Positions 1-10,929 of a DNA stretch of 64,000 nucleotides are shown here, one piece after another; position 1 is the first letter of the stretch, and the number at the start of each line of letters is the position of its first letter. This DNA comes from Gnetum montanum (Eukaryota > Streptophyta > Gnetopsida > Gnetales > Gnetaceae). Made by a program: the position numbers and the translations under genes. The stretch spans positions 370,063 through 434,062 of the forward strand of contig MNCI01035206.1 of NCBI GenBank assembly GCA_015680685.1, written 5' to 3'. The notes beneath the pieces were generated by a model. The model worked only from the letters and a program-made list of their open reading frames with translations. It was not told where the DNA came from and made no database searches.

Positions 1-147
1 TCCCCAAACAAGGGGGTGCCACCTCTTATTTATAGACATGGCGGCGGACTGCGATATCGCGTACGCGATATCGCGGGGGATGCGATATCGCGTCGGACGC
101 GATATCGCGTACGCGATATCGCGGCCGACGCAAATCGCGTCTCATCA
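1..147 (-). mobile_element. Gypsy LTR fragment, U3 end, cut by window edge
   Basis: This is the outer end of an LTR in minus orientation. On the minus strand it starts TGATGAGACG at 147 and runs through a palindromic U3 array to a TATA box (CTATAAATAAGAGG, complement of about 21-35). The layout matches the LTRs at 12187, 21302 and 30381. Sequence homologous to a gypsy gag begins at 148, so this element is inserted in the gag of element E5. The rest of it lies left of the window, so solo LTR and full element cannot be told apart. Confidence 0.75.
51..122. repeat. Five-copy GCGATATCGC palindrome array
   Basis: The perfect 10-bp palindrome GCGATATCGC occurs at 51-60, 65-74, 82-91, 99-108 and 113-122. 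The spacers are GTAC, seven bases, seven bases and GTAC, so the array is itself nearly symmetrical. It lies in the U3 of an LTR, upstream of the TATA box, and is very CpG-rich. A protein-binding or enhancer array is a reasonable inference; no function is shown. Confidence 0.9.
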
Positions 148-1165
148 GTTGGCCACTTAAAGCATGCTTAACATTGCAGAGGCAGTTAAGATTCCAATTA
201 GGCATGTGAAAGATAGTTCAATCAAGCACTTAGGCATGAACAATATTCCAAGATTTGAGGGGGGATATAACTCTAATCCACAGACACATTTACAAGCTTT
301 CCACGATGCCTATGCCTTACATAACATTGAAAATGATTGGCATAAACTCAAACTCTTTCCCAAGACACTCATTAAAGAGGCTAAAAGTTGGTACCAATTC
401 TTAGAGTTGGAATCTATCCACTAATGGAGTACAATGCTAGAGCTATTTAATGACAAATACTAGACATACTCNATGAACATCTAAAGGGATGTTGCCCTAT
501 GATGTCACACTTACAAGATTCTGGGGTGTACGCACTAAATCCTCAACTAGCACATAGGCAAGCACCCATATGATTACCTTATCCTCAAGGCAACCCAAGG
601 TAGTTCCACCAGCAACAACAAGCTTATTATCCAAGTGGAGCTCCACCATAAGCATATGAGTCATACCAATAGTGGCACCAACCCCAATCATGGGGAATGC
701 CACCACCAAGACAGTAGTACCCTTACAGGCAATTAGATCCATATGGGTACTATGCTTAGCAACCTATTTTTCCATGAAGCTCTACAAGCTGCACCTCATT
801 CCAACATCACTATTACCCTCTAAAGTACCATCGAACTCATTCACCATCTACTCAAGGGTAGCATCCATATCCATACCACCCTTCGCATCCGTTTGCACAC
901 ATCCCTCCACCCTCTACCCAATTACCTCCTACTTCATCCATGCAAGGTGAAATTCCCCCACAACTGAAGCAACGAAATACTATGAGGGCTATGAATTTAC
1001 AATCGACCTTCCAACCAAGTGGTTCAGACAATCAATCCAAGAAACAACCATTTTTCTAACCCAATAGTCCTCCAAAACCCTCACAACCTTATGCAGTCGG
1101 TCGCCCTGCATCTCCAACACCCTCATCCTCTACATCAAATACATTCAAATGCCCTTCAAACCAAA
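148..1165 (+). pseudogene. E5 gag remnant
   Basis: The frame from 164 reads a retrotransposon gag domain, including MNNIPRFEGGY and HLQAFHDAYALHNIEN, ending KSWYQFLELESIH and a stop. After the n at 472 it resumes at the knuckle end (HPKGC region) and a Gln/Pro-rich tail with several stops. Compared with element E6 (about 61170-61810), roughly 600 bases of gag are missing at the n. The shift is more likely an assembly collapse than a biological deletion. The product would be the capsid/nucleocapsid protein of the retrotransposon particle. Confidence 0.8.
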
Positions 1166-1795
1166 CACTGCCTCAAATCCATACCATAATGTTAACTCAT
1201 GATGTTTCTGATTGGATCAAGGCTAGCAACCTTTCCATGAAATGATCTAACCTGGGAAGTCCTCTTATTTACTTGTAGATCACTAGACATAAGCCATGCA
1301 AGGCTCTTCTTGATTCTAGTTCTGGTGTCAATCTCATCTCCTATGACATGTACAAGGTCTGGTACCTACCACATCTCAAGAAGAGAAATATTTGTTTGAA
1401 ATTGGCAAACCAACCAATCACTATCCTTTTGGGATTAGTGGAGGACATTTTGACCATAGTTAGTGGGTGGTCCTATCCTACCAATTTTCTAGTGATCAAG
1501 GTTGATAACTGCAAAGGTGACTTTCCCATCATTATCGGAAGGGCTTGGTTAAGCATTGTTGATGCACAAATAGGCATAATGGACCTCTCCTTGGAAATTT
1601 CTAAGGAAAATGAATTTGGAAGACTAGAGAGGAAGCATGTTCCATGCATTGTGTACAACGATAACAAGTTCAATTGTGTGCAAAAAAATTGGTCCATTAA
1701 AAGCACATTCATTAAAGCATGCAATCAGTGTGCACATGAAACAGATATCCAAAGGTGCCTGTACATAGTAGCCATAAAATAGGAGGGTACCTAAT
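1166..1795 (+). pseudogene. E5 aspartic protease remnant
   Basis: The frame carries the retropepsin-like stretch CKALLDSSSGVNLIS, with the catalytic Asp at 1313-1315. The usual Asp-Ser-Gly reads Asp-Ser-Ser here, a change of a catalytic-loop glycine. E1 (DSGSD) and E6 (DSGFG) keep the motif, while E2 reads DFG. Downstream, FPIIIGRAWLSIVDAQIG is conserved in all copies. The enzyme would cleave the Gag-Pol polyprotein. The frame stays open from about 1348 to the TAG at 1780. Confidence 0.8.
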
Positions 1796-1829
1796 GGCTA
1801 GCAACTGACTCATATAGTAGCACACTATG

Positions 1830-3442
1830 CATGGAACCCACTAAGAGCCTGACATGTGCCTATGTTGAAAGCATGGATGAACTTAAGCAAGTTCATCACC
1901 AACTCTCTGATGATGAAGATGATGATACCTATTAGGGAGAGTTGGAAATCCCTAATAATTTCAAGCAACAACCCCTAGAGTTAAAAACTCTACCAACTAG
2001 CATGGAGTATATATTTTTAAGCAATGGAAAAATGGTTATAATCAATGCAAATGTTACTCCTAAACAAAAAGACAAGCTATTGCAGGTGGTCAACAAATGG
2101 CCAACTACCTTTGCTTAGTCATATCTTGAGCTGATTGGAATTAATCCAAGGATATGCCAGCATCACATTTACACTGACTTAGCCATGAAGCTAAGGAGGC
2201 AACCACAAAGGTGCCTGAACCCCAAGTTAAAGTAGATTGTCAAGGAAAAAATAGAACAACTCCTCAAAGTGGGGTTCATCTATCCCATCATAGACAATGA
2301 GTGGGTTAGCCCACTCATAATTGTGCCAAATAAAGGTGGCAAGTGGTAGGTCTGCATCAACTTTAGGCTATTGAACATGACAACATTTAAATATCATTTT
2401 CCATTGCCATTTATGGACCAAGTGTTGAACACCATTTCTAGACATTACTATTATAGCTTCTTGGATGGTTATAGTGGCTATAACCAAATCCAAATTACAC
2501 TAAAAGATTAGGCCAAGACAACATTCATGAGTTCCTAGGGGACTTTTACATATTGTAAGATGTCGTTCAATTTGTGTAATTCCCTTGCAACATTCCAACG
2601 CTTGGTCCTTAGTATTTTTCAATAGCAAATTGGTAGCAGGGCAAAAGTCTTCATGGATGACTTCTCTACCTATGAGGCTACATTTAAGCAAGTCTTGGAC
2701 CACCTTGAGTAGGCACTAAAAAGATGTGTCAAAAAAACCTTAGGTTCAATTGGTAGAAAATTCATCTAATGGTCCAGGAAAGTATAGTACTAGGGCACCA
2801 AATTCACAAGAAGGGATTGAGGTAGATCTAGAAAAGATAAGGGTCATCCAAGGAATCACACACCAACTAGAGATAGTCAAAGATGTTCAATCATTCCTTG
2901 GACACACTCACTACTACTAGAGGTTCATAGAGAATTTCTCTAAGATTGCAAAGCCATTGTTCAAGCTTAAGAAGAAAGATGTTCCATTCAGCTAGACCAA
3001 GGAGTGTGAACATGCATTCCAACTATTAAAAGAAAAACTTGTAGAAACTCTAATTCTACAGGCACCAAACTAGTCCAAACCATTTCACATAATAACCAAT
3101 GCATCTAATTATGCCTTGGGAGCTATGCTTATGTAGTTGGATGATAAGAAACATCCATATTATATCCACTGCATGAGGCAAAGCATTATGGGTGCACAAT
3201 TGAATTACATCATAAATAAGAAAGAACTAATGACAGTGGTGTATGCTCTTAAAAATTTTAGGCACTATGTGCTTGGCTATAAGGTGTTTGTACACATAGA
3301 TCATAGTGCCATCCACTTCCTAATGAATAAGCCAACAGTAAGCCCTCATATCATACAGTGGCTCATGATCTTACAAGAATTCGATATTATAATGGTAGAT
3401 CAGAAAGGAATTGAGAAAGTGATTGCTGACCATCTCTCTTAA
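1830..3442 (+). pseudogene. E5 reverse transcriptase and RNase H remnant
   Basis: The RT region shows the blocks RRQPQRCLNPKLK, GFIYPI, WVSPLIIVP and the catalytic FMDD at 2650-2661, still intact. RNase H follows and ends YKVFVHIDHSAIHFLMNKP. TAG codons interrupt the frame at 2509, 2536, 2623, 2993, 3071 and 3134, where relatives have Gln or Trp at most of these sites. The TAG at 3134 is shared with E1 and E2. RT and RNase H copy the element RNA into DNA; this copy cannot make an active enzyme. Confidence 0.85.
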
Positions 3443-3619
3443 TTAATATGGGATAATAAAGAGGAGGAGATTCTACTCTCTGATCAATTTCCAGATGAAC
3501 CCCTCTTTATAGGAGCAATAAATGAACAAGTGCCTATAGAAACAAAATGGTATGATGGCATCCTCACTTACCTTCTCACTCAGGAGATGCCACAAGATCT
3601 ACACTTTAGGAAGAAATAA

Positions 3620-4800
3620 CAATTTCTTCATCAGGCAAAATACTTCATGAAAATTAATAGACACCTTTAAAAGGTGTGCGTTGATGGCCTGGTTTATTGG
3701 TATTCCCTGATATAGACCAATTGCGCATTCTCCAGGATGCTCATGAAGGCCCCTATGGAGGCCACTATGCTAGAAATGCACAGTCATAAAAATCCTAATG
3801 ATAAGATACTGTTGGTCTACAATCTTTAGGGACATCCACTAGTTTGTCTGATCTTATGAATGTTGTCAGTGAGATGGTGGGATGATCACTTAAATGGAGG
3901 ATCCTCAATAGTGGATTCAACCAATGGAGCCCTTTGACATATGGAGCATTAACTTCATGGTTCCCATTACATCCATGTCCAATGGAAAAACATATATCAT
4001 TGTAGCAGTCAACTACTACATCAAATGGATAGAAGCAACAGTCGTCATTAATTGTACATCATCCACTTTGCTAGGTTTATACAACAAAATGTTGTAAATA
4101 GGTTTGGGATGCCATGTGCACTAATTTCTGACAATGGAACTCATTTTACAGGTACCACCTTTCGAAAATTTATGCAACACTTGGAGGTCGAACATAAATT
4201 AACAACACCCTATCACCCCCAAGCCAATAGTCAAGCAAAGGTAACTAACAGGGAAATCACAAAGATCCTAACAAGGACCATAAGCAAATATAGGAGAGAC
4301 TAGAGCACAAAACTCAACAATTCCCTTTAGACCTATCACTCAACATGAAAACTCCCTATTGATTACTCTTCCTACAAGTTGGTGTATAGAAAACTTCTAA
4401 TGCTCCTAATTCAATCTATAAGCTCCATACACTCTCAATAGCCTATGAACTGAATCTTGACCTAAGCGTAGCATGAAAAGAAAAATTGATCAACCTCAAT
4501 GTGCTAGAAAAAAAACGATTAGTGGCCCTATCTTTGAATGAAGTGCACAAGGCATTCAACAAGCAATGACATAACCTAAGAATACAAAAAGTAAAATTCC
4601 AACTAGAAGATAAGGTTATGTACTGAAACCCCACACATGTACCTCAGAAAACTAAATTCCAAACATTGTGGGAGGAACCTTATATAATTGATGAAACCTT
4701 TCCTTCTAGGGCAATCACCATATACAAACCTGAGAGCCCAAATAAAAATTAGTTGGACAACATCCAAAAAATAAAGCCTTTCCATGAACCCAAGTAAGCT
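3620..4800 (+). pseudogene. E5 integrase remnant
   Basis: The core region shows WIQPMEPFDIWSINFM, then ALISDNGTHFTGTTF with the second catalytic Asp, then YHPQANSQAKVTNREI, which holds the usual position of the catalytic Glu. The 5' part is frameshifted around 3760-4050. The C-terminal part, to about 4800, is AT-rich with many stops. Integrase inserts the cDNA into chromosomes. The frame 4052-4303 is the longest surviving piece. Confidence 0.8.
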
Positions 4801-4861
4801 AGTACAATAAATACCTTAACAAATGAACAACCATGCTTAATTTTTTGGATCTCCTCCTTCT

Positions 4862-4881
4862 AACTCAATCGTGGGGGAGAT
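4862..4881 (+). other. Internal polypurine-like box after E5 pol
   Basis: AACTCAATCGTGGGGGAGA lies just after the integrase region. Close copies occur at the same place in E1 (17693-17714) and E2 (23190-23211) on the minus strand, and a degenerate one in E3 (33811-33830). It resembles the box next to the 3' LTR (ATTCAGTCGTGGGGGTA). It may be a second plus-strand priming site; that is inference. Confidence 0.55.
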
Positions 4882-6931
4882 GGCCATCTATGCTAATCAT
4901 CCATATGGCTCCTTAGTTTTTCTATTTTTTTTTTCTTTTACACATTTTTGTCTTTACAATTTGTTTATTTTGCACATTTTTAATTTCAAATTTTTTTCTA
5001 TTTTTACACCATTTTTGTTTTACACCATTGTTAGTACATTTAAATCTTTCTTACATATTTCAAACCTTTTTATATACTTTACTCTGCTTCGATTAAGTGT
5101 GATATTCAAATTTTTGCTAATAAACAAGCTTTGTGCCAATAGGACACAGTGGTGTTGTTGCCATTACTAATGATGGCTTGTGCTTTATGTTTTGTTTTCT
5201 AATTTCTAGTTTCTATTTTTGAATTTTTGTGGTGATTACTAAGTCATGGTTTCTTTTTCATGGAATAAGTAGCGATTCCACAACATCCACCCATTTACAA
5301 ACTCTATGGTTTTCCTTGTTTTGGATGTTTGAGGTCTCTTTCATTAACTACTATTTTAATAAATTGGTAACCTTAGTAGTTTTGGAATTAAAAAGGATTC
5401 AAAGGTTTGTACAAGGTGTGACTTCAAGAGGACTCAATACTCTTTGTACTCTTCTACCTACTTAGGTACTTGAGTGTTTTCCATGGACTTCTTACTGTTC
5501 CACATCATCCAATAATAGAAAGTCAAATAACGTCTTTGCATGGTGTGGTTCCCATCCAAAAAGAAAGAAAGATAAAAAAACATTATGGGAATTCAAAGCA
5601 CACCCCTTAGATAAATAAATGGGTTATAAGCACTAGTTATGAAACTAGAAAGACATGTTACCCATGCCTGAAGATCCCCTCTAACTAAGACCATATCTCA
5701 CTTCCTACTTCTTTTTTCTTCTCTTTATGGAATAGTGGTTGTTTTGTGGAAGCACTCTTGTATCTCAGGGGGATGGATCGGTTTTGCAGTGGTGACGCAA
5801 AGTCACAAAAAGATGTTGGTTTTGGTCTAGACTAAGGATGGATCTTCTTGGGTCATTTTAAACATAAAATCCACAAGGGACTTCTTATGACCTTAATTCA
5901 GAATTCCATTCCACCTTCTCTATCATCCATCTATGCTAACCGTAACTCACCTCATTGCTGGTGTCCATGTTCTTGATTCTGTGTCTTGGTCTGACGTACT
6001 TGAATTCTTAGGTAGAATATTTTGGGTTTTGGTCCTTAACTTCCATCAACTACTAATCACTTATGGGGCCCACAAAATCCTTAGGTTAACGTTATGTAAA
6101 GGCAAATAAGGCATGTGCCTGCTATGGGGAAAACCCATTTGCATATCCTTTGGTTAGGTTTATTAAGCACCTTATCCTTAGGCATTCTTACAAACAGAAT
6201 CTTTTATACACCCATCGTCCACATCAGACCATGTGCTCCTTTACATATTTTGTTCATTAAATATGTTTTTCACCAAATTTTTTAATTTTTGAGCTTTCAA
6301 AGACCCTATTCAATGATTTTATCATATTCTTGGCTTTTATGGAATTCCATGAACCCCAAATTCATTGAAAAATTCCTTATATTTTTTTGAGATATTCTAA
6401 TTTGAAATTTTTGCCTATGGGCCCCATTGACTAAGCAAACTTGTATACAGGGCCCCATCGATGTAAGGGGAAAATAGTGTGTGTATATATATATATGCAA
6501 CCCTACTTGAAAACATTTACATTTTCTCACAAACACCAAAGGAGTTTTTCGATTTTTCAAAGCCCAAAACCTTCCAAAGCCCATAACTTCCAAACCGTTT
6601 ATCCAAATCACTCCATTCTTTGACCCTACAGCTACCAGATGTAAGCTCTTCATCATGGGGGCCACAAATGTACCATTTTTTATAGAGGATTTTTTGCCAT
6701 TTTTCTAATTCCCACAAAGGTTTTAACTAAGAAATCAATTGTTAAACACCAAATTACAAGAGTTAAACCTTTCTAAAGAGCTCCAATGACATTTATAATA
6801 AAGAATTAATAAAATAATCAATCTTCCATGGTCCAAAATTAGCCAAAGTGTAGCTAACTAACAAGAAAAAGTATCAAAATTTTAAAGTTACACATTATAT
6901 CTACTAATCCATGGATGTGTTATGACCACAA
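4882..6931 (+). other. E5 conserved 3' non-coding region
   Basis: About 2 kb of AT-rich sequence contains no supported reading frame. Blocks match the 3' non-coding regions of E1, E2 and E3 in the same order, for example the CTTTGCATGGTGTGGTTCC and AATTCAAAGCACACCCCTTA stretches near 5535-5610 and a CACTTCCTACTTC block near 5699. A short (TA)n run lies at about 6484-6496. The conservation marks it as element sequence rather than host DNA. Confidence 0.65.
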
Positions 6932-9670
6932 ATGGCACCAAAAGGGAAGCACACACAAGAAGTAGGACCATCTCAACCAAGGGAGAAACAGCTTAGAATA
7001 AGAAGAGGTCAAGACTAGGCCCAAGAAGAACCACTTGCAACCCATGCCATAAGTCCTCTTAGGGAATAGGCAAAAGTAGAATCTATCAGACAAACTCAAG
7101 CACCAGCAATAGTAATAGAACACTCCCATCAGGATGATGCACCCACACCATAAGCAAATCTGGAGTTGACCTTGATAGAGGCTTACTTGAATTAGATTAA
7201 ATCAAGTTAGGTCCAAAAATCGGTGCTCCAAGAGTCAAACTTTGGCCCATTCCTAGAGCAAGCACCAAAAGAAGTGCAAGACCAACTAAAGACCTCTCCC
7301 ATGTGGCCAATCATCAATTCCACCAAGGGGTGGTACATGGAGAGACATTCCTATTTTGGAATAATAGGAAGCCTACATCAATAGTAAAAATCAAGGACAT
7401 CTCAATGTCCTACTCAACGCAAGCCATTGCTACAGTGCTTGGGTTGCCTGAAATAGGGGCAAGTCCTGCTGAGATCCCAATGTAAGTACATCCCAACATC
7501 AAGAAAAAATGGGTTCAGTGGTGCTATGGTGTCAACTGCAAGGAGTTTGACGTGCTCACACCAATAAAGAGAATCCACTACAAGATTGTGGCCTTCCACC
7601 TTAATCCCATGATGAGGCCAAGCAAAATCACTACCTTCTCTACTAAAACATGCACCACTATGAGTGGGAGATTCCCCAGCTGATCTATCTAGAGATGGAG
7701 AAGCAGTTTAAAGAAAATGAACATGGAAGGAAGGCACTCCCCTTCCCATGCCTCATCAGGAAACTCTATCGAAGGGGAGAAATGGCCTACTACACCAATG
7801 CTATCATTAAGCAAGTTCCAGTTGCCAATTAGGTGGAAATGATGAAAGATGAGATGCCTACAATGACTATCCATGAAGAAGAGCAACAACCACCACCTCC
7901 ACTCACCACTCAAACAACTATGCCAGACATTGCTACAACTACCCAACGGTTACATGAATATAGAGAATGGCTCTTGAGTGAACAAGAGCAACAAGTAGGT
8001 GCGAGTGGTGGGGATCCATCTGTGTACAAACCAACAATGAGTCACCTAAATGAGGTGGCCTAGACAATTAGTTTGATGGGTGGAGGTGGATCCATCTTTT
8101 TAGCCTAAAGAATGTAGCTGCCCTAGAGAGGTCATAGTATCTCTTATAGAATAATGCTATGACCTTCTCGATGCACTTGGAAGAGGGTGAAGGGGTAATT
8201 GTATTGATGATGCAGCACCAGGGGCAGGAAACTACAACAGAAGTGATTGCTGATCATATTGCTAGAACTCTCAATGCACCTATGGCATCTAAACCAAACA
8301 TCACTACACTCAAATATGTGCAAACATCTACAGGGATCACAAGTGGTAGAATAAGCGCAACACAACACAAAGATCTACTGGACCAACTGGTAGGAACCAA
8401 GAAATTGCTTCTGGATGTCTTTAACCTTCTGAACAACATTACTACAATCTAATCAGAGCTACTTGAGGTAAGGGACAAGAACATCATATTGGAAAGACAA
8501 CTCAAAATAGCCAAGGAGTGAAATGAATGCTTTGCTATGGAAGTTGCCAAATTAAAAGCCCAAATTGCCAATTTTGCATTTCTCAACCCAACACTAACGA
8601 GAGATAAAGCTATGCAATAGCTTCACACCAAATTAAAAGGGGTTGAGGATGTAATGGATATGGTGGTGTTTTATAGATCCTTGGTAAAGGCTAGATAGCA
8701 TAAAATTTAGAAGGCCTTGGATCAAACCAACCATGAGAATGTCCAATTGACTACTAAGGACCATCGTTTGTGAGACGTTGATGTGCACAAGCAACAATTA
8801 ACTGATTTTATCCATCAATAACAAGAGCAACTAGCTAGAGCAAACACAGAATTGAGGAGATTGGCAACAAAGAACATGAATCTCTCCATGGAGGAGGTCC
8901 ATGCCCTTTGCCAAAAAACTGTAATTAAGGTAGTTGCCTAGAAATCAAAGGCTCTCAAATTTGAGAGAGCCAAGGACCATTACAAAGAATAAATCAATCT
9001 ACAAAAGGAAGTAAACAAAAAACACATTTAGTTAGCAAAGGCAAAAATGAATGAAGCCTCCAACAACTCTAGTAAGACAGAGAAGTTTGGCAATCCATCA
9101 TTGATGAGATAGATGTCGACAATAAGGCAGAAATCCACACAAAAACGTTGTAGATCAAGGAGATGATGGAATATATGGAGCTCACCAATCTTTGTTATGT
9201 AAACGTGGCCATGTTCACTATTGGATGACCACGTTTAGAGCTTACGAAATAGGTGGCCAGCTCATACTTGTTGTAAGAGGTCAAGTTCAAGCATTACAAA
9301 GACACCAAGCAAAAGCTTGTGGTGGCAAATGCTAAACTCGAAGTTCTCAAGGCATGATTCACTAATCAACGATCCACTACCAAGAACCTAGTCAAGAGGA
9401 TGAATGACTACCAAGAGCTATAGAATGTAGAATGTAGTTAGGACATTCGATATCAAATGCAAATAGTTCACTACTTGGTTTGTCAATATGAAGGAGATGT
9501 TCCTAATAATGCCTTGTTTGTGGGATGTCCATATTCTAGCCCACATTGGTGATGCCATGTGGACTATGAATGATCCTTGGAGCAAGGAGGAGAAGATGAA
9601 GGCATTACTTGATGCCTTTTATCTTTCACTAGAGGTTGCAACTGCAACAGGACAGCCACAGCCATCTTAG
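6932..9670 (+). pseudogene. E5 third ORF, decayed, coiled-coil rich
   Basis: An ATG at 6932 opens MAPKGKHTQEVGPSQPREKQ, a basic N-terminus. About 150 codons on comes YSTQAIATVLGLPEIGASP, which resembles the ...INxLLGLP block of the putative plant transposon protein domain found downstream of pol in some Athila/Tat-type elements. From about 8460 the frame is rich in Lys, Glu, Leu and Gln with heptad-like spacing (coiled coil). It ends KALLDAFYLSLEVATATG before TAG at 9668-9670. Stops interrupt it throughout. E1, E2 and E3 have no equivalent between pol and the 3' LTR. Function is unknown; it occupies the env-like position but shows no clear membrane segments. Confidence 0.6.
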
Positions 9671-9796
9671 CTACCACACGTGCCCAAAGCCAGCGAAGGT
9701 CCACCTTAAGAGCCTCCACCACTTGGGACTATCTGATCTTTACGACTGTCTTTACACTATCAAAGGATGTGCTATCCAATTTTATGTAGTCACATC

Positions 9797-9827
9797 ATGG
9801 TGTTCAATTTTGTGTCATGAACACCAT
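9797..9827 (+). other. Conserved hairpin near E5 3' end
   Basis: ATGGTGTTCA (9797-9806) and TGAACACCAT (9818-9827) form a perfect 10-bp stem with an 11-base loop. Similar hairpins lie at the matching place in E2 (21454-21481) and E1 (15861-15890). Shared position and pairing suggest a functional RNA or DNA element of the family. Confidence 0.6.
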
Positions 9828-9945
9828 CATTTTTGTAATTTGCTGATTTGTACACTTAGGCACTCAGTTTTGTCAAGTTAGTTAGTTTTGTTAAGAGTTT
9901 GTTAATAATCCCATACCTTTCCAATTTTGTAAAGGAACTCAAGGA

Positions 9946-9971
9946 TGAGTTTTCATTTAGTCACAAAGGTA
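9946..9971 (+). other. E5 3' end box (decayed polypurine tract)
   Basis: GATGAGTTTTCATTTAGTCA then CAAAGGTA directly precedes the 3' LTR. The same box in E2 ends GTCGTGGGGGTA. In E5 the G run has decayed. It would prime plus-strand synthesis. Confidence 0.65.
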
Positions 9972-10929
9972 TCATGAGTGTCAAAGTGTCACGTTGATGG
10001 ACCCCTATTAATGCAGCCTCATCGACAAGCCCCAGTCGATAGGGCCCTATTTACATGGTGTTGCCCCATCGACAAGGCTACATCAATGTAGCATTTGCTA
10101 CATCTACAAGACCTCATCAACACAATATTATAGCAAAAACTATAAATACAAGCTCCCATCTATGCTTATGGGGATTCAAGCCATAGTAATAGCCAAACTC
10201 TTGTAGTTTTTACATTTGAAACTTAGAATATTTTCCTGAGTGCCTGTAGTAAGAGTCATTAAGTGTACAGATCTTTATTCAAGCATAGTTGTAGCTAAAC
10301 CACACTAGTGTGTATAGTAATAAAGACAAGCTTCTTGATAAACCTTGTAGCATTCTAAATAGTTTAAAGTTTTTATTCATGCATTTATTGTTTTCATTAA
10401 ATATGCAATTAATTAAGCTAAATTAGGCTTTAAGCAATGAGTTAATTAATTAAGCTAAATAGATTAAGTACATAAGTACGACCACTTCAAGTGTAAACAT
10501 GTATTCGCTTGGTAATCCTAGCAACGTTATTGCTTGGTGCACCTAGTAGAATAGTGCTTGATAACCCAGTAGTGGATATGTGGGTTCAGGACATGTACGA
10601 AAAGTGGAACTAGATGCTTATGTTAGGACTAGTTAAAGACTAATTAAGTAGTTAAATTAAATTAGTCATTAAAATACTTCATCTCTCTATTTAAGTACCA
10701 AAGAACATAAAACATAAAACAATAAAAATAATATGCCTCAATTACACTTAACCATACCTTTGTACATCACAAGTGTAATTAGGAAGACAACAAACGACCT
10801 TAGGGCAAGGTTCACTACCTAGAAGACTAGTGCACAAGAAACTATAGAGTCTGTGGAATTCAACCAGATCATGCGTGAACACTTCATGATTCATATGGTT
10901 GGGTGTAGGGGTACCTCGATCGCTCATTA
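9972..10929 (+). mobile_element. E5 3' LTR
   Basis: The LTR begins TCATGAG (decayed TGATGAG) and ends GCTCATTA (decayed TCATCA), about 958 bp. U3 holds a repeat block with ATCGACAAG and a hairpin ATGTAGCA-TT-TGCTACAT at 10086-10103. A TATA box (CTATAAATACAAG) lies near 10140-10152 and an AATAAA at 10319-10324. The end GGGTGTAGGGGTACCTCG is shared with every other gypsy LTR here. Confidence 0.85.

Larger units (their letters stand above)
148..10929 (+). mobile_element. E5: Athila-like Ty3/gypsy element, 5' LTR missing
   Basis: On the plus strand the order is gag, aspartic protease, RT, RNase H, integrase, internal polypurine-like box, non-coding region, a long third ORF, 3' end box and 3' LTR. 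That is Ty3/gypsy order (integrase after RNase H). The RT resembles Athila-group RT. The 5' LTR, PBS and gag start are lost because another LTR is inserted at 147. All frames contain stops, many of them TAG, so the copy is old and inactive. A single n at 472 hides a collapsed stretch of gag. Its right end abuts minus-strand gag/protease relics of E4, so E5 appears to have inserted into E4. Confidence 0.85.

Noticed and set aside
51-122. CRISPR-like regularly spaced repeats
   Set aside because: The spacers are only 4-7 bp, the genome is eukaryotic and the array sits in an LTR promoter.
7650-8452. Separate small host genes (60-97-residue frames)
   Set aside because: They are consecutive fragments of the decayed third ORF of element E5.
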